64,000 nt of DNA from Methanolacinia petrolearia DSM 11571 (GTDB taxonomy: Archaea > Halobacteriota > Methanomicrobia > Methanomicrobiales > Methanomicrobiaceae), in NCBI RefSeq assembly GCF_000147875.1, contig NC_014507.1, positions 682,001 to 746,000 on the forward strand, read 5' to 3'. The position numbers and the translations under genes were made by a program. Shown here in pieces: positions 1 through 8,242 of this stretch. The notes under the pieces were generated by a model. That model made no database searches. It worked only from the letters and a program-made list of their open reading frames with translations, and was not told where the DNA came from. Positions within the stretch are counted from its first letter, which is position 1. Each line of letters begins with the position of its first letter.

Positions 1-722
1 AGGTAATTATTATATGACATGGCTTTGCCCTGGAGGGATTTCTGGCCCGCGATTCCGCTTTCTCCATAGACTGCCGCTTTCTGGTGAGGATTTTCACCGT
101 ACCTGAGCTCTCTTCCGTTCCTGAACTGAACTGAAAAAACCTCCGGGAACTCAGATTCGATGGAATAAAGGTAATTGCTTATTGCACCGTCATAGGCGGC
201 CATTCTTGAAAAGACCTTTCTGGCAAGATAGAGCCTTTCAGCCTCTGTCAGGCCGTTCTCCTTAACTGCGGCTTTGATGAAGTCATAGTCCTTCGGATCA
301 GTTACCACTGCAACGTCCCTGAAATTCTTGGCTGCAGCCCTTATCATTGCAGGTCCGCCGATGTCGATGTATTCAACGAGTTCATTTAAAGGCAGTCCTT
401 TGCCTGACATATCTTCGAACGGGTAGAGATTTACGACAAGGAGGTCTATCTTTTCGATACCGCGCTCTGCCATAACCGCGTCATCGATTCCTCTCCTTCC
501 CAGAAGGCCTCCGTGTATCTTCGGGTGTAGCGTCTTAACCCTGCCATCCATCATTTCGGGGGCTCCGGTATATTCCGAGACTTCGGTGATCTCAATTCCC
601 GCATTTGAGAGCTCTTTTGCAGTGCCGCCGGAACTCAAAAGCTTGAAATCATTTTCAACCAGAGTTCTCGCAAGATCTACAATTCCGGTTTTATCCCATA
701 CCGATAGAAGTGCATACTTCAT
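1..722 (-). CDS. purH: Bifunctional AICAR formyltransferase/IMP cyclohydrolase PurH, N-terminal part (runs off window)
   Basis: Last two steps of IMP synthesis: 10-formyl-THF-dependent formylation of AICAR, then cyclisation. The visible part (about 240 codons, start ATG at 722) begins MKYALLSVWDKTG and has the MGS-like cyclohydrolase motifs SSGGTAKEL, DGRVKTLHPKIHGGLL, NLYPF and IDIGGPAMIRAAAKN. It then reaches RYGENPHQ, the beginning of the formyltransferase half, so the bifunctional type is supported although the C-terminus is outside the window. Many methanogens use PurO/PurP instead. A folate-type PurH fits the folD and glyA genes found later in this window. The gene is divergent from grpE. 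Confidence 0.93.
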   Translation of the reverse strand, partial: MKYALLSVWDKTGIVDLARTLVENDFKLLSSGGTAKELSNAGIEITEVSEYTGAPEMMDGRVKTLHPKIHGGLLGRRGIDDAVMAERGIEKIDLLVVNLYPFEDMSGKGLPLNELVEYIDIGGPAMIRAAAKNFRDVAVVTDPKDYDFIKAAVKENGLTEAERLYLARKVFSRMAAYDGAISNYLYSIESEFPEVFSVQFRNGRELRYGENPHQKAAVYGESGIAGQKSLQGKAMSYNNY

Positions 723-864
723 GTCTATTAATATGGATTTGAAAAAGAAATAATGTATACCTCCGGTTTCATCCGGATCTGAAATTATATCAAAATAAGA
801 AAATCAGGCATATCTGATTTGTCGGCCTTTCTATCTGAATCGATCCTTCATATGATAAGAATCA

Positions 865-910
865 TTATATAGAACTGTTTGCAGATAGATAATTAATTTT
901 ATATAGAACT
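865..910 (+). promoter_or_regulatory. Duplicated TATA-containing element upstream of grpE
   Basis: The 12-mer TTATATAGAACT occurs twice, at 865-876 and 899-910, exactly 34 bases apart, in the divergent gap between purH and grpE. Each copy holds an archaeal TATA-like core (TTATATAG). The second lies about 60 bases before the chosen grpE ATG. The copies could be two promoters, or one promoter plus a regulator site carrying the same bases. Heat-shock control of the operon is an inference; no known HSR operator was recognised. Confidence 0.55.
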
Positions 911-966
911 ACTAACCATTTAGTATGGTATAAAGGTTAAAAATCGACTATATGGAGTATTGGACG

Positions 967-1542
967 ATGAATGATGAGGATCCAGAAAACAGAACAATCA
1001 CTGATTCGGACCAGGACTCCCTTTCAATGGAAGACTATGCCGTTGTTGGGGATTATGAAGGGGACGAAAATGGGGAGTGTAACGATTCCGGGGCGGCAAA
1101 GATAGCTGAACTTCAGGCCACGATTGATGAGCTGAACGACAGGTATCTGCGCCTTGCCGCGGATTTCGAAAATTTCAGGAAGAGAAGCTCCCGTGAAACG
1201 AACGAAAGAGTGAACCGGGCAATCGAGCAGTTTGCATCAGGAATACTTGAAGTTGCAGACAATCTTGAAAGAGCCGCCGGTTCTGACGATTCGTCCCTTC
1301 GCGAAGGCCTGGAACAGATCCAGAAGATCCTCAGAAAAGTTCTTGAACAACATTCAATACGTCCCATTGAGTCGGTAAACAAAAAATTCGATCCTGAAAA
1401 ACACGAAGCCATCGCTTATGTCCCTTCGGACTCCGAAGAGGGCACTGTAATCGATGAAGTCTCATGCGGGTACAGCATGGGGGATCGTGTAATCAGGACT
1501 GCAAAAGTCGCAGTATCTAAAGGAAAAACTGAAAAAAATTAA
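967..1542 (+). CDS. grpE: Nucleotide exchange factor GrpE
   Basis: Co-chaperone that releases ADP from DnaK. About 190 residues: an acidic N-terminal tail, a long helix (AELQATIDELNDRYLRLAAD, then FENFRKR), and the C-terminal beta domain ending in GYSMGDRVIRTAKVAVSKG, a classical GrpE signature. The frame is open from an ATG at 952, but the ATG at 967 has GGAG at 954-957, nine bases upstream, so 967 is preferred. It is followed 17 bases later by dnaK, forming a grpE-dnaK-dnaJ operon. Confidence 0.95.
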   Translation: MNDEDPENRTITDSDQDSLSMEDYAVVGDYEGDENGECNDSGAAKIAELQATIDELNDRYLRLAADFENFRKRSSRETNERVNRAIEQFASGILEVADNLERAAGSDDSSLREGLEQIQKILRKVLEQHSIRPIESVNKKFDPEKHEAIAYVPSDSEEGTVIDEVSCGYSMGDRVIRTAKVAVSKGKTEKN

Positions 1543-1559
1543 AATGAGGAGAAATAATA

Positions 1560-3404
1560 ATGGCATCAAATAAAGTTCTCGGAATTGATCTTGGAACGAC
1601 CAACTCATGTATGTCGATTATGGAAGGCGGAAAGCCTGTAGTAATTCCAAATGCAGAGGGTGCAAGAACGACACCTTCGGTAGTAGCCTTTTCAAAAGAC
1701 GGCGAACGCCTGATCGGAAGCGTTGCAAAACGCCAGGCTGTAACAAACCCTGACAGGACAATAATCTCGATAAAGAGGGATATGGGAACCGACCGGAAGA
1801 TCAAGATCGACGATAAGGTCTTTACTCCCCAGGAAATCTCCGCAATGATCCTCCAGAAGCTCAAGGTCGATGCTGAAGCATACCTTGGTGAGGAGATAAA
1901 GAAGGCAGTGATCACGGTTCCTGCATATTTCAACGATGCACAGAGGAATGCGACGAAAGACGCCGGAAAGATTGCAGGCCTCGAAGTCATGAGGATTATA
2001 AACGAGCCGACGGCCAGTGCACTTGCATACGGCATCGAGAAAGAAGGGGATGCAACCGTCCTGGTCTTTGATCTCGGCGGCGGAACTTTCGATGTCTCTA
2101 TCCTTACACTTGGAGACGGTGTCTTCGAGGTCCAGGCAACTGCCGGAGACAACCATCTCGGAGGAGACGACTTCGATCACCTGGTTGTTAAGTATCTTGT
2201 CGATGAGTTCAAGAAGCAGGAGGGCATCGATCTCAGCTCGGACAAGATGGCGATGCAGAGGCTCCGCGACGCAGCAGAGAATGCAAAGAAAGAGCTTTCG
2301 ACAGTCCAGAAGACCAATATCAACCTGCCTTACATAACGACGGACTCGAGCGGCCCGAAGTTCCTCGATATCGACCTTACAAGAGCGAAGTTCGAGCAGC
2401 TTATCGGCGACCTTGTCGACAGGACGATCGGCCCGGTCAAGCAGGCGTTAAGCGATGCAAAACTTACGGCAAAAGACATCGATCACGTCCTCCTCGTAGG
2501 CGGTTCGACGCGTGTCCCGCTTGTTCAGGAGAGGGTAAAGGCGCTTCTCGCAAAGGAGCCGGACAAGGGAATAAACCCCGATGAGTGCGTGGCAGTCGGT
2601 GCATCGATCCAGGGAGGAGTCCTTACAGGCGAGGCAAAGGATGTTGTTCTTCTTGATGTCACACCGCTGACACTCTCGATCGAGACCCTCGGCGGAATCG
2701 CGACAAAGCTTATCGAGAGAAATACGACAATTCCGACGAAGAAAAGCCAGATCTTCACGACCGCGGCAGACAACCAGACAAGTGTCGAGATCCATGTAGT
2801 TCAGGGAGAGCGTGCGATGGCATCCGACAACTTCACGCTCGGAAAGTTCCAGTTGACCGGAATTCCGCCTGCACCCCGCGGTATTCCCCAGATCGAGGTA
2901 ACATTCGATATCGATGCAAACGGAATCATAAATGTCTCCGCAAAGGATCTCGGAACAGGAAACCAGCAGGCGATCACCATCTCCGGCGACAAGAGACTCT
3001 CCAAGGATGAGATCGACGAGATGGTAAACAAGGCGAAGGACTTCGAAGATGCCGACAAGAAGAAGCGCGAAGAGATCGAGATAAAGAACAGCGCCGACAA
3101 TTCTGTCTTTGCCGCAGAAAAACTCCTCAAAGATAGTGCAGATAAGATTGAGGCGGAAGACAAGGGAAAGATCGAATCCGCCCTTGAAAAGGTCAAGAAT
3201 ACCATGGAAGGAGAGGACATCGAGGCCCTGAAAAAGGATGTCGAAGAGCTCCAGGAGGCTGTTTTCGCCGCGACAACAAAGATCTACCAGAAGGCACAGG
3301 CTGAGGCCGAGGCGGCCAAGGCCGGAGAAGCAGGTTCTGCCGGTGAGGATGAAACTGTTGTCGATGCCGATTACGAAGTAAAAGACGACGAGAAGAAGGA
3401 ATAA
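1560..3404 (+). CDS. dnaK: Chaperone DnaK (Hsp70)
   Basis: ATP-driven Hsp70 that binds unfolded polypeptides together with DnaJ and GrpE in the cytoplasm. 614 residues, the usual bacterial-type length. The actin-like ATPase domain shows GIDLGTTNS at the N-terminus, [22 protein letters not shown] and LVGGSTRVP. The substrate domain begins around [14 protein letters not shown], and a charged C-terminal lid ends in [17 protein letters not shown] precedes the ATG. Hsp70 is patchy in archaea and is generally thought to have come from bacteria, but here it sits in a normal full operon. Confidence 0.98.
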   Translation: MASNKVLGIDLGTTNSCMSIMEGGKPVVIPNAEGARTTPSVVAFSKDGERLIGSVAKRQAVTNPDRTIISIKRDMGTDRKIKIDDKVFTPQEISAMILQKLKVDAEAYLGEEIKKAVITVPAYFNDAQRNATKDAGKIAGLEVMRIINEPTASALAYGIEKEGDATVLVFDLGGGTFDVSILTLGDGVFEVQATAGDNHLGGDDFDHLVVKYLVDEFKKQEGIDLSSDKMAMQRLRDAAENAKKELSTVQKTNINLPYITTDSSGPKFLDIDLTRAKFEQLIGDLVDRTIGPVKQALSDAKLTAKDIDHVLLVGGSTRVPLVQERVKALLAKEPDKGINPDECVAVGASIQGGVLTGEAKDVVLLDVTPLTLSIETLGGIATKLIERNTTIPTKKSQIFTTAADNQTSVEIHVVQGERAMASDNFTLGKFQLTGIPPAPRGIPQIEVTFDIDANGIINVSAKDLGTGNQQAITISGDKRLSKDEIDEMVNKAKDFEDADKKKREEIEIKNSADNSVFAAEKLLKDSADKIEAEDKGKIESALEKVKNTMEGEDIEALKKDVEELQEAVFAATTKIYQKAQAEAEAAKAGEAGSAGEDETVVDADYEVKDDEKKE

Positions 3405-3426
3405 GTCTTGGGTTCGGGATGTAACG

Positions 3427-4575
3427 ATGGGTGCCAAAAACTACTATGACGTATTGAATGTTCCGAAGGACGCAAACGAACAGGAGATAAAAAAGGCATA
3501 CCGCACCCTTACGAAGAAATACCACCCGGATGTCTGCAAAGAAGAGGGCGCCGAGGAGAAATTCAAGGAGATAAACGAAGCCTACAGTGTCCTCTCCGAT
3601 TCCCAGAAGCGGGCCCAGTATGATCATATGGGCCATGAGACCTTTACAAACGCCTCCAAAGGCCAGTACACAGGCGGAGGCTTTGGCGGTGCGGGTTTCA
3701 ACGCCGATTTCGGTGGATTCGGGGATATATTCGATGCATTCTTCGGCGGCGGTGCGGGCCAGCGGAGAGGGCCACGCGGCCCCCAGCCGGGCGCCGATCT
3801 CCTTATGCGGGTTCAGGTCACCCTGAAAGATGCGGTCCTGGGAACATCCAAGGACATCGATGTGATGCACACCGAGGCCTGTGAGGAATGCGAAGGCACT
3901 GGAAGTTCTACTAAAAAGACCCGGGTATGCCCCCGCTGTGGGGGTTCGGGTCAGGAGAGGCGCGAGAACAGGACTCCGTTCGGCAGTTTCGTGAGCATGA
4001 CCACATGTTCGCAGTGCAGGGGCCGCGGGAAGATTCCCGAGCAAACCTGTTCAAAGTGCGGTGGATCAGGGCATAAAAAGGTAAAGAGGACAATCACCGT
4101 CAATATACCAGCCGGAATTGAATCCGGTATGCGGCTTCGCATGGAAGGATACGGCGAAGCGGGAGACCCGGGTGCGTCGAACGGTGATCTCTTCATAGAG
4201 GTCGATGTACTTGCGGACTCCAAATTCAAACGCCTGGGCGACAACCTTGAGACCAGTGTAAGCGTATCTGCGGCAGGTGCTGCGGTGGGTACAAAAGTCG
4301 ATATAACCACCATAGACGATCGCGAAGTCGAACTCAAGGTCCCTGCAGGAATTCAGCACGGAACTGCGCTAAAGATCCCCGGAGAAGGTGTAAGACGGCG
4401 CGGAAGGCCGGGAGACCTTTTGGTACGCGTCAATATTTCAATACCAAAAGACCTCGGCGACGAGGAGAAGGAGCTCTATAAACGTCTCCTTGAGATAGAA
4501 TCCGAGAAAAAGGACTCTAAAAAGGGCGGATTCTTCCAGGGTATGATGGGAAAGAAGAAAGGTTCGAAGAAGTAA
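3427..4575 (+). CDS. dnaJ: Chaperone DnaJ (Hsp40, type I)
   Basis: Stimulates DnaK ATPase and delivers substrates. 382 residues: J domain at 1-70 with the HPD tripeptide at 33-35, a Gly/Phe-rich linker at about 78-118, and four zinc-binding CxxCxGxG-type repeats (CEECEGTG, CPRCGGSG, CSQCRGRG, CSKCGGSG) around residues 150-215. The C-terminal substrate-binding domains follow, then a Lys-rich tail. It starts 22 bases after dnaK and closes the operon; oligo-T tracts follow the stop. Confidence 0.97.
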   Translation: MGAKNYYDVLNVPKDANEQEIKKAYRTLTKKYHPDVCKEEGAEEKFKEINEAYSVLSDSQKRAQYDHMGHETFTNASKGQYTGGGFGGAGFNADFGGFGDIFDAFFGGGAGQRRGPRGPQPGADLLMRVQVTLKDAVLGTSKDIDVMHTEACEECEGTGSSTKKTRVCPRCGGSGQERRENRTPFGSFVSMTTCSQCRGRGKIPEQTCSKCGGSGHKKVKRTITVNIPAGIESGMRLRMEGYGEAGDPGASNGDLFIEVDVLADSKFKRLGDNLETSVSVSAAGAAVGTKVDITTIDDREVELKVPAGIQHGTALKIPGEGVRRRGRPGDLLVRVNISIPKDLGDEEKELYKRLLEIESEKKDSKKGGFFQGMMGKKKGSKK

Positions 4576-4592
4576 TTCTTCCGAAATTCATC

Positions 4593-4614
4593 TTTTTTGT
4601 ATGAACATTTTTTT
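4593..4614 (+). terminator. Oligo-T terminator after dnaJ
   Basis: Two T runs (T6 at 4593-4598 and T7 at 4608-4614) follow the dnaJ stop in the short gap before the next gene. Archaeal RNA polymerase commonly stops at such U-rich tracts without a hairpin. Confidence 0.45.
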
Positions 4615-4645
4615 CACCTGCAATCTAATAGTTCAGGGCTGATCT

Positions 4646-5599
4646 ATGAAACTGATCTTTGAATTGTCCGGTGAGCATCCCAGGATCCCGTTTTGCGAGA
4701 TTGAATGCGTCGGAAAACTGCTTGAATGCGCTGAGCAGGTCGCGGTTGCGGAATGTCCCAATCCGGCTGAGACTGAGCGCCTTGCAATGACCCACGTCAT
4801 TATGGAGTATCTCGGGGAATGTAGTGCGGATCGATCTTCATTTGAAGATCTTTTAAAGAGCCTGAATATAAAATCCGGGAAGAGTTTTGCAGGACGCGTT
4901 AAGAAGATCTCGGGAACAGCTATCGGCGACTCCCAGCTCGATCTCGAACGGTGTATCGGTTCTCATATATCCGGGCAGGTCTCCCTCAATTCGCCTGATG
5001 AGGAATACAGGGCGGTTTTCTCAGGTGAACGGTGCTTCTTTGGGCGGGTATTATACAGGATAGATCGCGGAGGATTTGCATACCGCAATCCCATGAGAAG
5101 GGCATTCTTTCACCCTGGTGTCATGATGCCTATTATGGCAAGGACGCTTGTGAACCTCTCTTTTGCAGGTGAAGGTGATCTGCTCCTGGATCCGTTCTGC
5201 GGGACAGGCGGTATTCTGCTTGAAGGGCAGCTCCTCGGGTGCAGGGTAATCGGGTCGGATATGGACAGGTTCATGCTTGAAGGATGCAGGGAAAACCTTC
5301 CTTCTGCAGAGGTTCTCTGTGCCGATGCGACCTGTCTCCCCCTTCCGGACGGATCGGTGGATGCGGTTGCCACCGATCTTCCGTACGGCCAGTCGGTCTG
5401 CATAAGAGCAGAATCCATGAATAAACTTTATAATGATTCGCTTGCAGAGATAAGGCGTGTGCTAAAACCCGGAGGGCGGGCTGTAGTTGTAACTCACGTG
5501 GACATCCGCGAAATTGCCGGGAGGCATTTCGATATAATTCAGTATCATGAGCAGAGAGTTCATAAGAGTCTGACGAGAAAGATAATGGTGATGAAATAA
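4646..5599 (+). CDS. tRNA (guanine(10)-N2)-dimethyltransferase (Trm-G10/Trm11 family)
   Basis: SAM-dependent methylation of G10 in tRNA. 317 residues, with a THUMP-type RNA-binding region in the N-terminal half and a Rossmann methylase in the C-terminal half. The methylase shows the SAM loop LLDPFCGTGGILLEG, an acidic residue in GSDMD and the catalytic DLPYGQS (N/D-PPY class), followed by VLKPGGRAVVV. The length and the D-L-P-Y motif match archaeal Trm-G10. It is probably its own transcription unit. Confidence 0.85.
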   Translation: MKLIFELSGEHPRIPFCEIECVGKLLECAEQVAVAECPNPAETERLAMTHVIMEYLGECSADRSSFEDLLKSLNIKSGKSFAGRVKKISGTAIGDSQLDLERCIGSHISGQVSLNSPDEEYRAVFSGERCFFGRVLYRIDRGGFAYRNPMRRAFFHPGVMMPIMARTLVNLSFAGEGDLLLDPFCGTGGILLEGQLLGCRVIGSDMDRFMLEGCRENLPSAEVLCADATCLPLPDGSVDAVATDLPYGQSVCIRAESMNKLYNDSLAEIRRVLKPGGRAVVVTHVDIREIAGRHFDIIQYHEQRVHKSLTRKIMVMK

Positions 5600-5685
5600 A
5601 CGGCAGGCCGTATTTTTCTGCTTATGTCGTAAAATAATAAAATAAAAGCCCCCTCTGGAGCTTCATATACCGGATTTGACAATTG

Positions 5686-6828
5686 ATGAATACACTTGAA
5701 TGGATAAAGGCGAATTTTGCGCGGAAAAAGCCTGACCGGAAACTTGCCCGGAAGTCTATAAGACATTTAAAGAAGATTGAGAAGAAGCAGCTTTTCTCTG
5801 AAGATATGTCCCAGATGAGGGCGTCTGAAGGGAGATGGTATGAGTCCCTTATATACGAAATGCTCCTTGAAATATCGGGGAGATCCGATATGGTCAAATA
5901 TATCGTGCGCAAAGGAGCGGACGCTCCGTTTCCGCCCCCTGAGATCGAAATGGGACAGAACGGACTTTTCTACTCCAACCGCGGGGATATAAACATAAGA
6001 GGCAACGGGCAGGATATTGCTGAAGTTGACATTCTCTGGGTTGATAATGAAAATCGGATCTCGTTTGCCGAGATTGTTACATCCGCCTCCGATCTGAAAG
6101 ATCTTGAGGTAGAGGTTCATTATAAGAAGAGGCTGCTCGGTTATCTCTACGGACAGGTAATTGTTCCTTTTGTCCTTTTTTCATCTGTGGACATATCGAG
6201 ATCATCGATCATCCGCCGGCTTGTAAAGGAGACGGAGAGCGTTGTGATAATCACGCCGACATGCGAGGAGATAAAGACCCTCCTGACCCCTTCTTCTATA
6301 AGAGGGGTGCCGAGGAAACCTGTAAATCATCCGAAACTAATCGATATTGCCGATATTCCGTTAAAAAGACCGTTCGATTACCTTTCCCTGCATAATAAAA
6401 AGAGGGACAAGCTTATCGGGATGATGCTTGCGGGAAAAGGAAAGGAAGAGATGATGAAGAGAGACGAGATTCCTCCAGTATCCAAAAAGATCATTATCGG
6501 CGCCCTTTATCCCTCTGGCATCAAGGCTTTGATGCAGAACCGGACATTTACGATGAGGGGGAAGATTCATTCGATAGATTCTATCGAGAGGGACTACTCG
6601 AAGATTGTTCTTGCGATCGATATACCTGAGTATGAGCCGGTGATCTATATGAAGTCCAGGATGAAGGAGGAGTACGTAAAGATCGTCAGGAAAAAATCGG
6701 GGGAGCTGAAGGTTGAGAGCAAGCGGACTCCCCAGATGACAGGTTTTTATCTCTGGCTGGAGAGTCTGAAGCCGACAATCGGTGCAAAGATAGCCGTAAA
6801 ATACGGCAATGTATTCCTGAGGAAGTAA
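5686..6828 (+). CDS. Conserved-looking hypothetical protein, possible nuclease-like core
   Basis: About 380 residues, soluble and basic; I do not recognise the family. The middle region has a helix with WYESLIYEML, then beta-rich EVDILWVD and ISFAEIVTSA. This order (Glu, Asp, then E-x-hydrophobic) loosely resembles PD-(D/E)xK nuclease folds, but the expected Lys is not evident and the likeness may be superficial. The C-terminus (RGKIHSIDSIERDYSKIVLAI) could be a small OB-like fold. The frame opens at TTG 5683; ATG 5686 is preferred. No ribosome site is obvious, so the mRNA may be leaderless. Confidence 0.7.
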   Translation: MNTLEWIKANFARKKPDRKLARKSIRHLKKIEKKQLFSEDMSQMRASEGRWYESLIYEMLLEISGRSDMVKYIVRKGADAPFPPPEIEMGQNGLFYSNRGDINIRGNGQDIAEVDILWVDNENRISFAEIVTSASDLKDLEVEVHYKKRLLGYLYGQVIVPFVLFSSVDISRSSIIRRLVKETESVVIITPTCEEIKTLLTPSSIRGVPRKPVNHPKLIDIADIPLKRPFDYLSLHNKKRDKLIGMMLAGKGKEEMMKRDEIPPVSKKIIIGALYPSGIKALMQNRTFTMRGKIHSIDSIERDYSKIVLAIDIPEYEPVIYMKSRMKEEYVKIVRKKSGELKVESKRTPQMTGFYLWLESLKPTIGAKIAVKYGNVFLRK

Positions 6829-6839
6829 TTGCTTAAATG

Positions 6840-6880
6840 CGGAGATTCTCCGTTAGATTATTTTCATTGATATTTTATTT
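6840..6880 (+). terminator. Hairpin plus T-rich tract
   Basis: CGGAG (6840-6844) pairs with CTCCG (6848-6852) across ATT, followed by a strongly T-rich stretch. It lies 12 bases after the stop of the unknown gene and just before the end of the convergent lipoprotein gene, so it may serve both strands. Confidence 0.5.
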
Positions 6881-7405
6881 TTAACATCCCCCGGAAAACC
6901 TGAACTCTTCGGTATCATATATCGTCTCGTTGTCTGTATTGGTCTCCGCACGGATGAAATATGATTCGCGGCAGCACCATTCTGTAGTGTTGACAAGACA
7001 GTTCCATGTGTTATTTCCATCAAAACCCTGTACTGCGTATACAACAGATTCTGTGATCTCAGTGCTGCAGTTGCCGTTGCAGAGGGATCTGACTCCTCTG
7101 GTATCCACAGTCACCTCCGGCGGGCTTATGGGACAGGGATGCGCAAGTATCCCGGATAATATCGTGATCGCGGTCCCTGCAGGTAGATTGGTCGTTCCCG
7201 TGACATTCAGGACCTGATCCTCCTTTGACCATATAACAGGATTTATTGAGATAAAAGGCTCTTTTCCGCCGGAATCTTTTGTCGTACTTCCGTTTTCCTG
7301 GGAATATTTGTCACTGCCATCAGTTGAGGTGCAGGCAGAAGAAAAGATTAGTGCAATGAATATTAACTGGATTATTAAGAGCATAAAGATTTTTTTAATA
7401 TTCAT
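6881..7405 (-). CDS. Secreted lipoprotein of unknown function
   Basis: 174 residues. The N-terminus is a signal peptide (MNIKK, then a 20-residue hydrophobic stretch) ending in the lipobox-like SSAC, so the Cys at about 27 is probably lipid-modified and the protein is anchored outside the cytoplasmic membrane. A Ser/Thr/Asp-rich linker follows, then a beta-rich domain with VTGTTNLPAGT, a pattern seen in extracellular repeats of Methanomicrobiales. It has several Cys (HPCP, SLCNGNCS, WNC, WCC) that may form disulphides. No enzymatic motif was seen. Function unknown. Confidence 0.75.
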   Translation of the reverse strand: MNIKKIFMLLIIQLIFIALIFSSACTSTDGSDKYSQENGSTTKDSGGKEPFISINPVIWSKEDQVLNVTGTTNLPAGTAITILSGILAHPCPISPPEVTVDTRGVRSLCNGNCSTEITESVVYAVQGFDGNNTWNCLVNTTEWCCRESYFIRAETNTDNETIYDTEEFRFSGGC

Positions 7406-7592
7406 ATGTGTTCCTTCTTTTTACAGGATATCAATTTTTTTGAGGAATTATTTTAAGTCCTTCATGGATGTTCAGCTGCTTTTCGTTGAATTGCTGCATG
7501 AACTTATAAAAAAAATCTGCCGATCGGTCTTTAAAGTAACAGTTATCGGTAGAATTAATCTGGAAAAAATTGTGTGAGGTTATGGATCCTAC

Positions 7593-8021
7593 TCAGATCC
7601 TCGATCCAACAGCACCGACACTGTCCTGGTAGCGTCCGTTGTATGTAGACGACCCCTCGGTCACCTCATGCATGATAATCTGGACGCACCTTTCGCCGGC
7701 CGGGAGCGGAACATCCTCAGGGCCCATATTGACAAGGCATAATGTAAGATTTCCGCGGAAACCCGGATCTACATATCCCCCACCGATGAGGACTCCTTTT
7801 CTCCCGAATGAAGACCTGCACATGAGGGTGGCCGCAACACCTGCAGGAAGTTCCACACGCTCCATGGAGTGAACGAGTGTGCATTCGCCTTTCTTCAGGA
7901 CATAGTCCTCTCCTGCTCTCAGATCGTATGATGCGGGCTGCTGCGAGCCTTCACTATAGGGATCAAGAACAAGGTCGCCAGATTCGATCAGTTTCAAAAT
8001 ATTTTCTCTGGAAAGAATCAT
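7593..8021 (-). CDS. dUTPase/dCTP deaminase superfamily protein (probably dUTP diphosphatase)
   Basis: Deoxynucleotide trimmer. 142 residues from MILSRENILKLIESGDL, the standard Dcd N-terminus; an in-frame ATG at 8066 would add 15 unconvincing residues. Motifs present: QQPASYDLRAG, RSSFGRKGV and GYVDPGFRGNLTL. Dcd proteins have Glu after the TL of ITLEL as catalytic base; here it is Cys (NLTLCLVN). Deamination may therefore be lost, leaving phosphohydrolase activity, which would suit a shorter dUTPase. Both members share the same fold, so the exact activity is uncertain. Confidence 0.8.
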   Translation of the reverse strand: MILSRENILKLIESGDLVLDPYSEGSQQPASYDLRAGEDYVLKKGECTLVHSMERVELPAGVAATLMCRSSFGRKGVLIGGGYVDPGFRGNLTLCLVNMGPEDVPLPAGERCVQIIMHEVTEGSSTYNGRYQDSVGAVGSRI

Positions 8022-8242
8022 TAATTCTGGTTGGAATAATTCGGGTAAAAAATGTGCGGTTTGCATATGACCTTTAGCAAAGACAATCGATTAAATCCGG
8101 ATGTAAAAATATACTTATTCCGTCCTGGTCAGATTTCTGTTGTAATAATCTATCGCCTGTGGTTTCTTTTGTCCCGTGTCCGGGCGTTTTGATCTCGTAA
8201 ATTGCCTGTACTTTTCAAACATACATCGTATAAAATAGAAAC

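Noticed and set aside
2448-3437. 329-codon minus-strand frame opposite dnaK
   Set aside because: Antisense of a strongly conserved gene; composition reflects dnaK codon use.
7308-7577. 89-codon plus-strand frame across the lipoprotein promoter region
   Set aside because: Overlaps the signal-peptide end of the lipoprotein gene in antisense and has low-complexity composition without a start signal.
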